NCBI GenBank assembly: GCA_020853255.1
Contig: JADYZI010000212.1
Span: 1-39,074, forward strand
Length of the DNA: 39,074 nucleotides
Origin: Acidobacteriota bacterium
GTDB taxonomy: Bacteria > Acidobacteriota > Blastocatellia > Pyrinomonadales > Pyrinomonadaceae
Reading direction: 5' to 3'
Part shown: one piece after another, positions 25,145 through 34,333 of the stretch
Layout of the letters: each line of letters opens with the position of its first letter
How positions within the stretch are numbered: position 1 is the first letter of the stretch
Translations under genes and position numbers: made by a program
Notes under the pieces: generated by a model
Told to the model about the DNA's origin: nothing
The model's database searches: none
What the model saw: the letters and a program-made list of their open reading frames with translations, nothing else

Positions 25145-28100
25145 ATGATCAACGCACTAATAAAATTTTCCATCGCTCAGAAACTGATCGTACTTCTGCT
25201 TGTTGCAATAATGGCGGCAGCCGGAGCGTACAGCCTTGTCAATTTGCCGATCGATGCCGTGCCGGACGTGACCAATGTTCAGGTCCAGGTATTGACCAGT
25301 GCGCCGTCGTTAGCTCCGCTGGAAGTTGAGAGACAGATAACATTCCCGATCGAAGTCTCCATGTCCGGCCTTCCGAATGTAGAAGAACTGCGTTCAGTAT
25401 CTAAGTTTGGCATCTCGAATGTAACCATTGTTTTCGAAGAAACGACAGACATCTACTTTGCCCGGCAGCTTGTGCTGGAACGGCTTTCTCAGGCGAGGGA
25501 GCAAATACCGTCGAACATCGGTTCTCCCGAAATGGGTCCAATAGCGACGGGCCTGGGCGAGATCTATCAGTATGAGGTCAAGGCAGCGAAAGGCAGTAAC
25601 TACACGGCGACCGATCTTCGCACGATCCACGACTGGAACATTCGCCGTCAATTGATGGGCGTTCCGGGCGTGACCGAGGTCAATTCACACGGCGGCTTTG
25701 GAAAACAGTACGAAGTCCGCCTCGAACCTGAGAAGCTGCAATCCTATGGCCTGAGACTTCGTGATATTTATGAGGCAGTCACGCGCAATAACGGAACTGT
25801 CGGCGGTGGTTACATTGAAAAAGGTGCCGAGCAATATCTGCTTCGCGGCGTTGGCCTTGTCGAGACAATGGACGACATTGCAAATATTGTCGTCAAGACA
25901 GGCGCCGAGGGCGTGCCGATCTATGTAAAGGATCTGGGCGAGATCGTAGAGGGCAAAGGCATCAGACAAGGTGCGGTCACTGCAGACGGCGAAGGAGAGA
26001 TCGTATCGGGCATGGCGATCATGCTAAAAGGCGAGAACTCGCGGACAGTTGCAACACGTGTTGCCGACCGGATCGGCGAAATACAAAAATCACTTCCGCT
26101 GGGTGTCACGATCGAACCTTTCTACGACCGAACTGCTTTGGTGAAACGCGCGATCGCGACGGTCGAAACAAATCTGCTCGAAGGAGCTGCTTTGGTCATA
26201 CTCGTTTTGCTGTTGCTGCTCGGTAACTGGCGTGGAGCGTTGCTGGTCGCAACGATCATTCCGTTGTCGATGCTGTTTGCGGCGATCATGATGCGCGTTT
26301 TCAACGTGTCAGGCAATCTGATGAGCCTCGGCGCATTGGACTTCGGCTTGATCGTCGATGGTGCGGTCGTGATGGTCGAGAACGTGGTTCGCCGCCGGGC
26401 AGAAGCCCAGCACGAAAATTCACACGAACCGCCGGAACGAACGATCCTCGAAGCATGTCTCGAAGTCGCGCGTCCCGTCGTTTTTGCGGTCGCGATCATA
26501 GGCATCGTTTATTTGCCGATCCTCAGCCTTCGCGGCATCGAGGGCAAGATGTTTGTGCCAATGGCCTTGACCGTGATCTTCGCGTTGCTTGGTTCGCTTA
26601 TCCTGTCGCTGATATACGTTCCGGCAATGCTTGCATTGATACTCAAGGGCAAAGTTTCCGAGAAGGAAAGTCCGCTTATTCGCTGGTCAAAAGCGATCTA
26701 TAAACCGTCGCTGGCGTTTGTGATGAAGTTTCGTGCCCAAGTGCTGGCAGTTGCGATCACGGTCGTAATGATCTCCGGAATAATATTTCCGTATCTCGGC
26801 GGCGAGTTCATCCCGCGGCTCGACGAAGGAGACATACTTATTGAGGCGATGTTGCTGCCGAGCGTTTCGCTCGATCAGGCGATGAAAACGACGACTGAGA
26901 TCGAAAAGTCGCTCAAATCATTTCCCGAAGCAAAAACTATCGTTTCAAAATGCGGTGCTCCGGCGGTCGCAAATGATTCGATGAGTTTGAATCAGTGCGA
27001 TGTATTCGTGATGTTAAATCCGATAGATGATTGGAAATCGGGGCTGACAAAAGAACAACTTATCGAAAAAATGTCTGAAAAGCTTGAGGCAGAAGTCCCT
27101 GCAGCCGCGTCCTTTGGTTTCATGCAGCCGATCGAAATGCGCGTTAACGAGCTTATAGCAGGAACGCGTGGTGACGTTGCTGTAAAGTTATTTGGCGATG
27201 ATCTTGGCGTTCTCGCTCAAAAAGGAGAAGAGATAGAAAGATCACTTGCCTCGATAATAGGTGCAGAAGAAACTAAGGCCGAGGTGACTACGGGCTTGCC
27301 TCAGTTGCAGGTCAAGCCCGACCGAGCAGCGATAGCCCGTTACGGTTTGAACGTCGAAGATGTTAACGACTTGGTCGAATCCATCTTTGCCGGAAAGAAG
27401 GCGGGCGAGGTTTTCGAGGGTGAAAAGCGGTTTGATATTGTCTTACGCCTGAATGAAAGTGCATCGCAAACAGTCGAGTCGGTCAGGAACCTTTTGTTGA
27501 CCGCCCCAAATGGAGGCCGGGTGCCGCTATCTCAAGTCGCGGATGTTTCACTAAGCGACGGCGCCGCACAAATATCCCGTGACGACACGCGTCGGCGAAT
27601 CGTCGTATCTACCAATGTTCGAGGCCGCGACGTGGCTAGCTTTGTCGCCGAGGCGAAGGTGAAGATCGAGAAAGAAGTAACGCTTCCGCCGGGCTATTAC
27701 CTGCAATGGGGCGGTGCGTTCGAGAACCTCGAACGGGCGACCAATCGCTTGCTTATCGTTGTCCCGATAGCCTTGTTTCTTATTTTCGTGATGCTGTTCT
27801 CTACCTTTGGTTCGGCAAAGCAAGCCTTGATGATCTACACGGGAATTCCGTTTGCGATAGTGGGCGGCGTAATTGCTTTAGCCGTACGGGGAATGCCGTT
27901 TTCGATCTCAGCGGGCGTCGGATTCATCGCGCTGTTTGGCGTTGCTGTGTTGAATGGGGTTGTGATGGTCAGCTTCATTGACCAACTTCGCGAAGAGGGC
28001 AGATCCGTGATCGATGCGGTCAATGAAGGCGCCATGACACGGTTGCGTCCCGTGCTTATGACCGCACTTGTCGCGAGCCTCGGTTTTATTCCGATGGCCC

Positions 28101-28252
28101 TGGCAACATCGGCGGGAGCGGAAGTCCAAAGGCCTTTGGCGACTGTTGTGATCGGCGGATTGATAACCTCGACGGTCCTCACGCTGCTTATTTTGCCGAC
28201 GCTTTATGCTTGGTTTGAAAAGGATGTCGAAGGTGAATTCACACAGGAATAG
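25145..28252 (+). CDS. CzcA-type heavy-metal RND efflux pump
   Basis: 1035 aa, full length for HME-RND transporters (two repeats of six TM helices and two large periplasmic loops). TM4 carries DFGLIVDGAVVMVEN, the DFG-DGA-EN arrangement of CzcA-type pumps for divalent cations (Zn/Co/Cd/Ni), rather than the CusA type for Cu/Ag. N-terminal LPIDAVPDVTNVQVQV and C-terminal GVAVLNGVVMVSFIDQLR are standard. It is powered by the proton gradient and exports metal through the adaptor and TolC-like channel encoded upstream. The exact metal cannot be fixed from sequence. A PII-like gene starts three bases after its stop. Confidence 0.95.
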   Translation: MINALIKFSIAQKLIVLLLVAIMAAAGAYSLVNLPIDAVPDVTNVQVQVLTSAPSLAPLEVERQITFPIEVSMSGLPNVEELRSVSKFGISNVTIVFEETTDIYFARQLVLERLSQAREQIPSNIGSPEMGPIATGLGEIYQYEVKAAKGSNYTATDLRTIHDWNIRRQLMGVPGVTEVNSHGGFGKQYEVRLEPEKLQSYGLRLRDIYEAVTRNNGTVGGGYIEKGAEQYLLRGVGLVETMDDIANIVVKTGAEGVPIYVKDLGEIVEGKGIRQGAVTADGEGEIVSGMAIMLKGENSRTVATRVADRIGEIQKSLPLGVTIEPFYDRTALVKRAIATVETNLLEGAALVILVLLLLLGNWRGALLVATIIPLSMLFAAIMMRVFNVSGNLMSLGALDFGLIVDGAVVMVENVVRRRAEAQHENSHEPPERTILEACLEVARPVVFAVAIIGIVYLPILSLRGIEGKMFVPMALTVIFALLGSLILSLIYVPAMLALILKGKVSEKESPLIRWSKAIYKPSLAFVMKFRAQVLAVAITVVMISGIIFPYLGGEFIPRLDEGDILIEAMLLPSVSLDQAMKTTTEIEKSLKSFPEAKTIVSKCGAPAVANDSMSLNQCDVFVMLNPIDDWKSGLTKEQLIEKMSEKLEAEVPAAASFGFMQPIEMRVNELIAGTRGDVAVKLFGDDLGVLAQKGEEIERSLASIIGAEETKAEVTTGLPQLQVKPDRAAIARYGLNVEDVNDLVESIFAGKKAGEVFEGEKRFDIVLRLNESASQTVESVRNLLLTAPNGGRVPLSQVADVSLSDGAAQISRDDTRRRIVVSTNVRGRDVASFVAEAKVKIEKEVTLPPGYYLQWGGAFENLERATNRLLIVVPIALFLIFVMLFSTFGSAKQALMIYTGIPFAIVGGVIALAVRGMPFSISAGVGFIALFGVAVLNGVVMVSFIDQLREEGRSVIDAVNEGAMTRLRPVLMTALVASLGFIPMALATSAGAEVQRPLATVVIGGLITSTVLTLLILPTLYAWFEKDVEGEFTQE

Positions 28253-28255
28253 ACG

Positions 28256-28555
28256 ATGAAGCTGATAATCGCAATAGTACGGCCTTTCACGGTCGAGAAG
28301 ATCGTCAACGCATTCGAGAATATCGAAAAGTTTCCTGGTATGACATTGATCGATTCGGAAGGCTTCGGCCAGCGTTTGAGAACGTCCGCGTACGATGCAC
28401 TCGATCCGTTCAAGCCAAATAAGCGGATCGAGATCGCCGCTAACGACGAGATCGCCAATGAGATCGTCGCCGCGATCAAACAGCACGCGCATACGGGGAA
28501 AAAGGGTGATGGGATAATTGTGGTCGTTCCTATTGATGCGGCTATCTTAATTTAA
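28256..28555 (+). CDS. Short PII-like protein coupled to the RND pump
   Basis: 99 aa. The N-terminal MKLIIAIVRPFTVEKIVNAF and C-terminal TGKKGDGIIVVVPID are the PII/GlnB-fold signatures (strand-helix and the C-loop GDG). The long T-loop with its uridylylated Tyr is missing: between GFGQRLRTSAYD and KRIEIAAND only a short stretch remains. Published genome surveys describe PII-like families lying next to heavy-metal RND pumps. The three-base spacing after the pump implies co-translation. A role in sensing a metal or nucleotide to gate the pump is inferred; the ligand is unknown. Confidence 0.8.
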   Translation: MKLIIAIVRPFTVEKIVNAFENIEKFPGMTLIDSEGFGQRLRTSAYDALDPFKPNKRIEIAANDEIANEIVAAIKQHAHTGKKGDGIIVVVPIDAAILI

Positions 28556-28576
28556 ACCCAATGACGACGGCCCCTT

Positions 28577-28593
28577 CCAGCGGCGGCCGCTGG
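28577..28593. terminator. Hairpin between convergent genes
   Basis: A perfect 7-bp GC stem (CCAGCGG, loop CGG, CCGCTGG) lies between the stop of the PII-like gene (28555) and the stop of the convergent mgtC-like gene (28595). No T-tract follows on either strand, so this may be a weak bidirectional terminator or an mRNA 3'-end stabiliser. Confidence 0.45.
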
Positions 28594-28594
28594 G

Positions 28595-29089
28595 TCAAAC
28601 CTGCGCTTGTTCTTTTCCGGGCGGAATGTCGGGGCCGATCCGTTTTTCAACGTAGGTGAGGCCGGCAAGGACGATCCAGGCGAGCACGGCGGCGACTGCG
28701 GCGAGGCCTATCTTGCCCAGGCCGACGGCTACGCCGATGGCGGCTGTCATGAAGAGTCCGGCGGCGGTGGTCAGGCCGCGTATCTCGCTCTTTTCGGTCT
28801 GCTTTAATATTGTTCCAGTGCCGATAAAGCCGACACCGGTCGTGACCCCTTGTATTATGCGGGAGAGAGCGTCGGTCTGCATATCGAACGACATTCCCGC
28901 AAGTACGAACGATGCCGTTCCCATCGTAATAAGAATGTGTGTCCGCATTCCGGCCGCTTTCCCAACTCGCTCACGCTGAAGCCCGACCATGCCGCCAAGC
29001 ACCATCGCCGCAAAAAGCCGGACGATCACGCGGATCAATTCATCCGCATGGCTAAGACCGCCGGTAAGTTCTTGCCAGACAATTTCCAT
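28595..29089 (-). CDS. MgtC/SapB family membrane protein
   Basis: 164 aa with about five hydrophobic helices. Family motifs are clear: LFAAMVLGGMVGLQRER, AGMRTHILITMGTASF, TGVGFIGTGTIL and EIRGLTTAAGLFMTAAIGVAVG. MgtC-family proteins influence growth at low magnesium and, in some bacteria, F-type ATPase activity or membrane potential. This is the short form lacking the C-terminal ACT-like domain of long MgtC. It converges on the metal-efflux operon and diverges from the M28 peptidase gene. Confidence 0.9.
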   Translation of the reverse strand: MEIVWQELTGGLSHADELIRVIVRLFAAMVLGGMVGLQRERVGKAAGMRTHILITMGTASFVLAGMSFDMQTDALSRIIQGVTTGVGFIGTGTILKQTEKSEIRGLTTAAGLFMTAAIGVAVGLGKIGLAAVAAVLAWIVLAGLTYVEKRIGPDIPPGKEQAQV

Positions 29090-29345
29090 CTGGACATTCT
29101 CGCACAGTGCGGGCGGGGATGCTTAAGATAATTCAAAAATTTGTCGCGTGGGCGGCCGAATGATGGTGGTTATGGGCGATCTGCATTAGGTACGGCCATC
29201 AGCTATCAGCGGTCGTTTGTGGGCCATTTAGCAGGCGGTTGGGAAAACTTTTTTTCTGGTGTATCGTATATATTCACATAAAAGTTGTTTCGTGCCGCGT
29301 CCCGTGCGGTTTTTGTTAGATTCGGATCCACCGACAATTAGAAAA

Positions 29346-30983
29346 ATGAAAAGACTAACCACCCTAAAAACCCTAATTGCGCTTGCGGCCTTTCAGGCGC
29401 TGCTACTACCTAACTTTGTTCTGGCACAAACGGCAAAGCCGGCTCAGGACGTTTACGCCGCCATCCGAAAGGAAGGAACGGAAAATTCGAAGATCCTTAA
29501 TACGATGCACTATTTCTCGGACCTTTATGGTCCGCGTCTTACGGGCTCGCCAAATTATGTGAACGCCGCAAAATGGGGCGTTGCCGAAATGAAACGCTGG
29601 GGATTTGATAACGCATTCCTCGAACCGTGGGATTTCGGCCATCCCGGTTGGGTCAGCGATCGTGCTACGGGCCTGATGCTTTCGCCTGTGCCTGATACTT
29701 TGACGTTTGAGGTCCTGGCCTGGACACCTTCGACCAAAGGCACTGTTACAGCCGATGCGGTCCATCTTGTTTTGCCCACGTTTCCGGCGGCTTCAAACCC
29801 GCAAGTCCAGCAGATGCCGACGCAGGCCGAATTGACGAAGTATTTTGACAGCGTAAAGGCCAGCATTAACGGAAAGATCGTGCTTGTAGGCAAGCATACC
29901 TTTATAGATCAATCGCGCGACCCGGCGCCGAAGCATATTCCGCTCGAAGATCTGAAAAAGCGTTTCGATCCTAATTCACCGGCACCGGAATTTCGATTTC
30001 CGCAACGGACGCCTGTTACACCTCGCGAAGGAGCTTTGACGGCTGGCCAGGTCAATGAACAGCTTGAGAAATTCCTTTTGGATAATAATGTTCTGGTTCG
30101 GATAAACGAATCGCAGCTTGATCGCGGCGCCGTTCGCGCTTTTAACAATCGGACGTTCGATATCGCCAAGGCCGTTCCGACCGTAGTTTTGCGGAACGAA
30201 GATTTTGGCCGCATCACTCGCCTTCTCGCTCATCAGACCCCTGTTAAACTTGAGTTCAATCTACAGAGCCATACTGTGCCTGAAGGAACAACGAGCTATA
30301 ACATGATCGGCGAGATAACCGGAACGGACAAGAAGGACGAAGTTATCATGCTAGGCGGCCACCTTGATTCGTGGCACTCGGCGACCGGTGCAACCGATAA
30401 TGCGATAGGGTGCGCGACGATGATGGAAGCCGCTCGGATACTGAAAGCGATCGGCGTGAAGCCGCGGCGGACGATCCGCGTTGCTTGCTGGGGCGGCGAA
30501 GAGCAGGGATTGCTTGGGTCACAGGCCTATGTGAAGAAACACTTCGGAACCGCCGAAGCTCCGACGCCGGAGTTTGCGAAATTCGGCGGTTATTTCAACA
30601 TCGACAGCGGTACCGGGCGTGCACGCGGACTCAGCGTTTTTGGGCCGCCGGAAACTTCAACGGTGCTTCGTGATGCACTTGCCCCATTCTCAGACCTTGG
30701 ATTTGCGGGCGTGATCAGCACAAAGAGCCGAGGGTTGGGCGGAACGGACAGCACTTCGTTCAACGCGGCCGGTTTGCCGGGGATCGGAGCGTCGCAAGAC
30801 CCGATCGAATACTTTGGCGTAACTTGGCATACCAATCTGGACACGTATGAACGCATCATCGAGGACGATGTAAAGGCTTCGGCGATAATCTTCGCCGCCG
30901 GAGTTTACACCCTCGCAATGCGTGACGAATTGCTGCCGCGATTCGCCGCCGGAAGTATGCCGGAACTCCCGAAAGGGAACTAG
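29346..30983 (+). CDS. Secreted M28-family zinc peptidase
   Basis: 545 aa from ATG 29346. Signal peptide about 1-25 (TLIALAAFQALLLPNFVLAQ). A PA-like insert lies about 120-280 before the peptidase domain. The two-zinc ligands of M28 are present: His339 (GGHLDSW), Asp351 (GATDNA), Glu385/Glu386 (GGEEQG, general base and ligand), Asp420 (NIDSGTG) and His495 (WHTNLDTYE). It is expected to be an extracytoplasmic aminopeptidase or carboxypeptidase. The gene stands alone, with its own 256-base upstream gap shared with the divergent mgtC-like gene. Confidence 0.92.
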   Translation: MKRLTTLKTLIALAAFQALLLPNFVLAQTAKPAQDVYAAIRKEGTENSKILNTMHYFSDLYGPRLTGSPNYVNAAKWGVAEMKRWGFDNAFLEPWDFGHPGWVSDRATGLMLSPVPDTLTFEVLAWTPSTKGTVTADAVHLVLPTFPAASNPQVQQMPTQAELTKYFDSVKASINGKIVLVGKHTFIDQSRDPAPKHIPLEDLKKRFDPNSPAPEFRFPQRTPVTPREGALTAGQVNEQLEKFLLDNNVLVRINESQLDRGAVRAFNNRTFDIAKAVPTVVLRNEDFGRITRLLAHQTPVKLEFNLQSHTVPEGTTSYNMIGEITGTDKKDEVIMLGGHLDSWHSATGATDNAIGCATMMEAARILKAIGVKPRRTIRVACWGGEEQGLLGSQAYVKKHFGTAEAPTPEFAKFGGYFNIDSGTGRARGLSVFGPPETSTVLRDALAPFSDLGFAGVISTKSRGLGGTDSTSFNAAGLPGIGASQDPIEYFGVTWHTNLDTYERIIEDDVKASAIIFAAGVYTLAMRDELLPRFAAGSMPELPKGN

Positions 30984-31002
30984 CCTGCTTTAATGTAACG
31001 TG

Positions 31003-31100
31003 CAGAAGCCCGCACGGTAGTAAGGGAGTAATATGCTTACGCCCTTGCTATTGTGCGGGCTTTTGCAGAGATCATGCCCTTACTATCGTGCGGGCTTCTG
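31003..31100. repeat. REP-like element: three copies of a 24-base palindrome arm
   Basis: Copy A (31003-31026) is CAGAAGCCCGCACGGTAGTAAGGG in the inverted sense, shown here only as AGAAGCCCGCAC...GTAAGGG. Copies B (31041-31065) and C (31076-31100) read the other way as GCCCTT(G/A)CTAT(T/C)GTGCGGGC. A and C match as inverted repeats at 23 of 24 positions. C ends exactly where the nth stop codon begins (31101). Lying between convergent genes, the element could fold into a large hairpin and act as a bidirectional terminator. It resembles REP/RAYT-type repeats. Confidence 0.75.
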
Positions 31101-31769
31101 TTATTTTTCCGCGGCCTGGCCGGTGGAGATATAGAGATCGCGGGACGGGCAGATATCACCAAGCACGCATTCGCGGCATTTTGGCCGGCGTGCAATGCAC
31201 ACGCGTCTGCCGTGCGTGATGAGCCAGTGCGGGAACATTATCCAATGTCTTCGCGGTACGAGTTTGATCAGATCGGCTTCTATCTTACTGGGATCTTTTT
31301 CCTCAGTCAGCCCCAACCGCAGCGACAGGCGGGCGACGTGCGTGTCAACCACTACGCCGGATGCGATCGCGAACGCGTTCCCGAGCACGACATTCGCCGT
31401 CTTTCGAGCAACGCCAGGCAGCGTTAGCAGATCGTCCATGGTTTCGGGCACTTTACCGTCGTAGATCTCAATTATCCGCCGTGACGCACCTTTGATACTC
31501 TTTGCCTTATTTCGAAAGAAGCCGGTCGAATGGATATCCGATTCAAGTTCCGATTGCGATGCATTGATAAAAGCTTTCGGGCCGCGATATTTCCGAAATA
31601 GGTCAGCAGTCACGATGTTGACGCGTTCGTCCGTGCACTGTGCTGAAAGGATCGTCGCGATCAGAAGCTCGAACGGGTTTGTGTGGTTCAAAGCGCAATG
31701 AGCGTCGGGGTAGGCCTTTTTCAGCCGCCTGATGATCGCGGCCGTACGTTCCTTCTTTTCTGGGATCAT
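31101..31769 (-). CDS. nth: Endonuclease III
   Basis: 222 aa from ATG 31769; an in-frame ATG at 31805 would add 12 hydrophobic residues atypical of the family. The helix-hairpin-helix with catalytic Lys (LPGVARKTANVVL), catalytic Asp (VVVDTHVARLSLRLGL) and the 4Fe-4S ligands C-x6-C-x2-C-x5-C (CIARRPKC, REC, VLGDIC) are all intact. It removes oxidised pyrimidines and nicks abasic sites in base-excision repair. Its stop codon abuts the REP-like element. Confidence 0.95.
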   Translation of the reverse strand: MIPEKKERTAAIIRRLKKAYPDAHCALNHTNPFELLIATILSAQCTDERVNIVTADLFRKYRGPKAFINASQSELESDIHSTGFFRNKAKSIKGASRRIIEIYDGKVPETMDDLLTLPGVARKTANVVLGNAFAIASGVVVDTHVARLSLRLGLTEEKDPSKIEADLIKLVPRRHWIMFPHWLITHGRRVCIARRPKCRECVLGDICPSRDLYISTGQAAEK

Positions 31770-31856
31770 CCCGACTAGGCTAAAAAACAAGGCTGGAAAA
31801 TGCAAATTCCGTCGGGTTTCGGTAGAATTTAGCCTTTGGCCGTTTGGGTCATCCTC

Positions 31857-32996
31857 ATGATCGCATCAGCAAAACAGATGAATGTTCCACTTCTTGATCT
31901 AAAGCAGCAAAATGAAATGCTGCGGCCCGAGATCGAGGCGGCGTTGGGCCGCGTCCTCGATACCAACGCGTTTATTCTCGGCGGTGAGGTCGCGGAACTT
32001 GAGAAAGAATTGGCGGCATACTGTTCGGCCAACCACGCGATCGGCTGTGCGTCAGGAAGCGATGCATTGCTTCTGGCGATGATGGCTCTCGGCGTTTCAA
32101 CTGGCGACGAGGTCATTACAACTCCGTACAGTTTTTTTGCGACCGTCAGTGCCATAACGCGGATCGGGGCAAGGCCGGTGTTTGTTGATATCGAACCGGA
32201 CACGTTCAATTTCGAGGTTGAAGCAGTGGCGGAACGGATAACGGGGAAGACGAAGGCCGTCCAGCCTGTTCACCTCTTTGGCCAATGCGTTGAGATGGGC
32301 CGGCTCACGGAGATATGTGAGCTTGCGGATGTGCCGATCGTTGAAGACGCGGCACAGGCGATCGGATCTGAGTTTGCAGGCCAGCGTGCCGGTTCGATGG
32401 GAGCGATCGGCTGTTTTTCATTCTATCCATCGAAAAACCTGGGCGGAATGGGCGATGGTGGGGTTATGACGACGAATGACAACGGCCTTGCGGCACGTCT
32501 TCGCGCTTTGCGCGTCCACGGGGCCAGTGAACGTTATAATCACAAATGGGTTGGGCTAAATTCTCGCCTTGACGGATTTCAAGGTGCGGCCCTGCGTGTA
32601 AAATTGCCACATCTTGACGGCTGGACCAGGCAGCGGCAGGCGAATGCCGCACTGTATCGCACGCTCTTTTCGAATGCTGATCTGGAGGATGTGATATCGC
32701 TGCCTATTGAACGCTTTGGGCGCCGGCACATCTATAACCAGTTCGTTATCAGGGTCAAAGAAAGGCGTGACGGGCTAAGAGCTTTCCTGACCGAGCAGGG
32801 AATTGGCACCGATGTTTATTATCCTATTCCGCTCCACCTGCAGGAGTGCTTCGAATATCTAGGCTATCGCGAGGGAGAATTTCCAGAATCGGAGCGGGCG
32901 TCGCGTGAAAGTTTGGCACTGCCGATATTTCCTGAACTGAAGCCTGAACAGCAGGAATATGTGGTCGCGAAGATATCTGCATTTTTTGGGCGTTAA
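31857..32996 (+). CDS. DegT/DnrJ/EryC1/StrS sugar aminotransferase
   Basis: 379 aa from ATG 31857; ATG 31878, directly before VPLLDLK, is equally likely. The family hallmarks are present: NVPLLDLKQQN, CASGSDALLLAM, DEVITTPYSFFAT, VEDAAQAIGS and the PLP-binding Lys in SFYPSKNLGGMGDGG, with YPIPLHLQ near the C-terminus. Such PLP enzymes transaminate nucleotide-linked keto-sugars (WbpE/ArnB type). With the downstream TPR and O-antigen ligase genes it suggests synthesis of an amino-sugar-containing surface glycan. It diverges from nth with 87 bases between. Confidence 0.92.
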   Translation: MIASAKQMNVPLLDLKQQNEMLRPEIEAALGRVLDTNAFILGGEVAELEKELAAYCSANHAIGCASGSDALLLAMMALGVSTGDEVITTPYSFFATVSAITRIGARPVFVDIEPDTFNFEVEAVAERITGKTKAVQPVHLFGQCVEMGRLTEICELADVPIVEDAAQAIGSEFAGQRAGSMGAIGCFSFYPSKNLGGMGDGGVMTTNDNGLAARLRALRVHGASERYNHKWVGLNSRLDGFQGAALRVKLPHLDGWTRQRQANAALYRTLFSNADLEDVISLPIERFGRRHIYNQFVIRVKERRDGLRAFLTEQGIGTDVYYPIPLHLQECFEYLGYREGEFPESERASRESLALPIFPELKPEQQEYVVAKISAFFGR

Positions 32997-33016
32997 ACTG
33001 CCGGTTTGCAATAGAG

Positions 33017-34297
33017 ATGTTCTCATTGAGCGCAAAAAGCACATTGGGCCGTTTGGCGATCCTCGGATCGGTCGCTGTCGCCGTGTTTTTGGCGTGGTTT
33101 GGCGTCAGGTGGCAGATCGCCAATATGCTCGGCGAACTAACGTCTCCAGTTCAGCCAAATGCGCTGGAAATAGCCGAAGCCGCGGTTGACCTTTCACCGC
33201 GGGACCGCCTGCCGCGGCTGCTTCTTGCTGAAAAGCTAAAGGAAGATTTTACGCCTGAAAGCATTGCCGCATCGATTCGAAATTTTGAAGAGGCGGTCCG
33301 CTCTTCGCCCTTTGATTACCGTTCGTGGATAGAACTGGGACGATCGTATGAACAGGCCGAGCGTTTGGATGAAGCGGAACGTGCGTTCAAACACGCGGTC
33401 GATCTTGCACCTGAATATACGTTCCCGCAATGGCAGATCGGCAATTTCTATCTCCGCCGCGATCGGGTCGATGAGGCATTTGCGTATTTGACCAAGGCGA
33501 CAGAAAAGAGTTTTGTGTACCGCGAGCAGGTGTTCGCATTGGCGTGGGATTATTTTGACCAGGATCCGGCCCGTGTCGAGCAGGTCGCGGCCGATACGCC
33601 TGAAACACGGGTTACTCTTGCGGTCTTCTATTCGGTGCGCGGGGCGGCGGCCGATGCTTTGCGTGTCTGGAACAGTATCCCTGAAGACGTTCGGGCAAGG
33701 CACGCGCCGATACTGAAGAATATGACCCAACGCCTGTACGAAAAACGCCATTTTCGCGAGGCACTCGAACTGGCCCGACAGGCGGGAATAGATCCGGAAG
33801 CGAGTTTTGAAGTAATTTCTAATCCGGGTTTTGAAAAGTTTTTTGGTGATTCGGCGAGCACAATTTTTGGATGGCATGTAAATCGGAGTGATAGTAAATT
33901 AGAGATCCTGCCTGATCCAAACGTACATTCTGAGGGACAGCGAGGCCTAAAGCTCAACTTCAAGGGATACAATCGCCCGGACCTGTTAAATGTTTCGCAA
34001 TTGGTGGCGATCCAGCCGGGAGGCCGTTACCGATTGACGTTTATGGTTAGGGTTGAGAACCTTCGTACCGGCGGCGAACCTGTGATTGACGTGGTCGACG
34101 CCAAGAACGACGTACTACTGGCCCGAAGTATTCGCTTTCCGCTTGGTTCGCGTGAATGGGAGTCGATGAATGTCGAGTTCACGGTGCCCGATGACTGTGA
34201 CGGGATCTATATTCGGACGTCGCGAGAGAGTTGCGGGGACATCTGTCCGATAAATGGCATTGTATGGCTTGACGCGTTCAAACTTGAACGAATTTGA
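33017..34297 (+). CDS. Membrane-anchored TPR protein with a carbohydrate-binding-like C-terminus
   Basis: 426 aa. One N-terminal TM helix (about 12-32, LAILGSVAVAVFLAWFGV) anchors a periplasmic TPR region (about 50-260; WIELGRSYEQAERLDEAERAF and FPQWQIGNFYLRRDRVDEAF are clear repeats). Residues about 275-426 form a beta-sandwich like those of carbohydrate-binding modules (PGGRYRLTFMVRVENLRTGG ... GIVWLDAFKLERI). It lies 20 bases after the aminotransferase and 36 before the O-antigen ligase, so a scaffold or glycan-handling role in polysaccharide export or assembly is likely. It is not a family I can name. Confidence 0.75.
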   Translation: MFSLSAKSTLGRLAILGSVAVAVFLAWFGVRWQIANMLGELTSPVQPNALEIAEAAVDLSPRDRLPRLLLAEKLKEDFTPESIAASIRNFEEAVRSSPFDYRSWIELGRSYEQAERLDEAERAFKHAVDLAPEYTFPQWQIGNFYLRRDRVDEAFAYLTKATEKSFVYREQVFALAWDYFDQDPARVEQVAADTPETRVTLAVFYSVRGAAADALRVWNSIPEDVRARHAPILKNMTQRLYEKRHFREALELARQAGIDPEASFEVISNPGFEKFFGDSASTIFGWHVNRSDSKLEILPDPNVHSEGQRGLKLNFKGYNRPDLLNVSQLVAIQPGGRYRLTFMVRVENLRTGGEPVIDVVDAKNDVLLARSIRFPLGSREWESMNVEFTVPDDCDGIYIRTSRESCGDICPINGIVWLDAFKLERI

Positions 34298-34333
34298 TCA
34301 CAGCCGCCGTGAGCCCATTCTTTAACTGACGAA

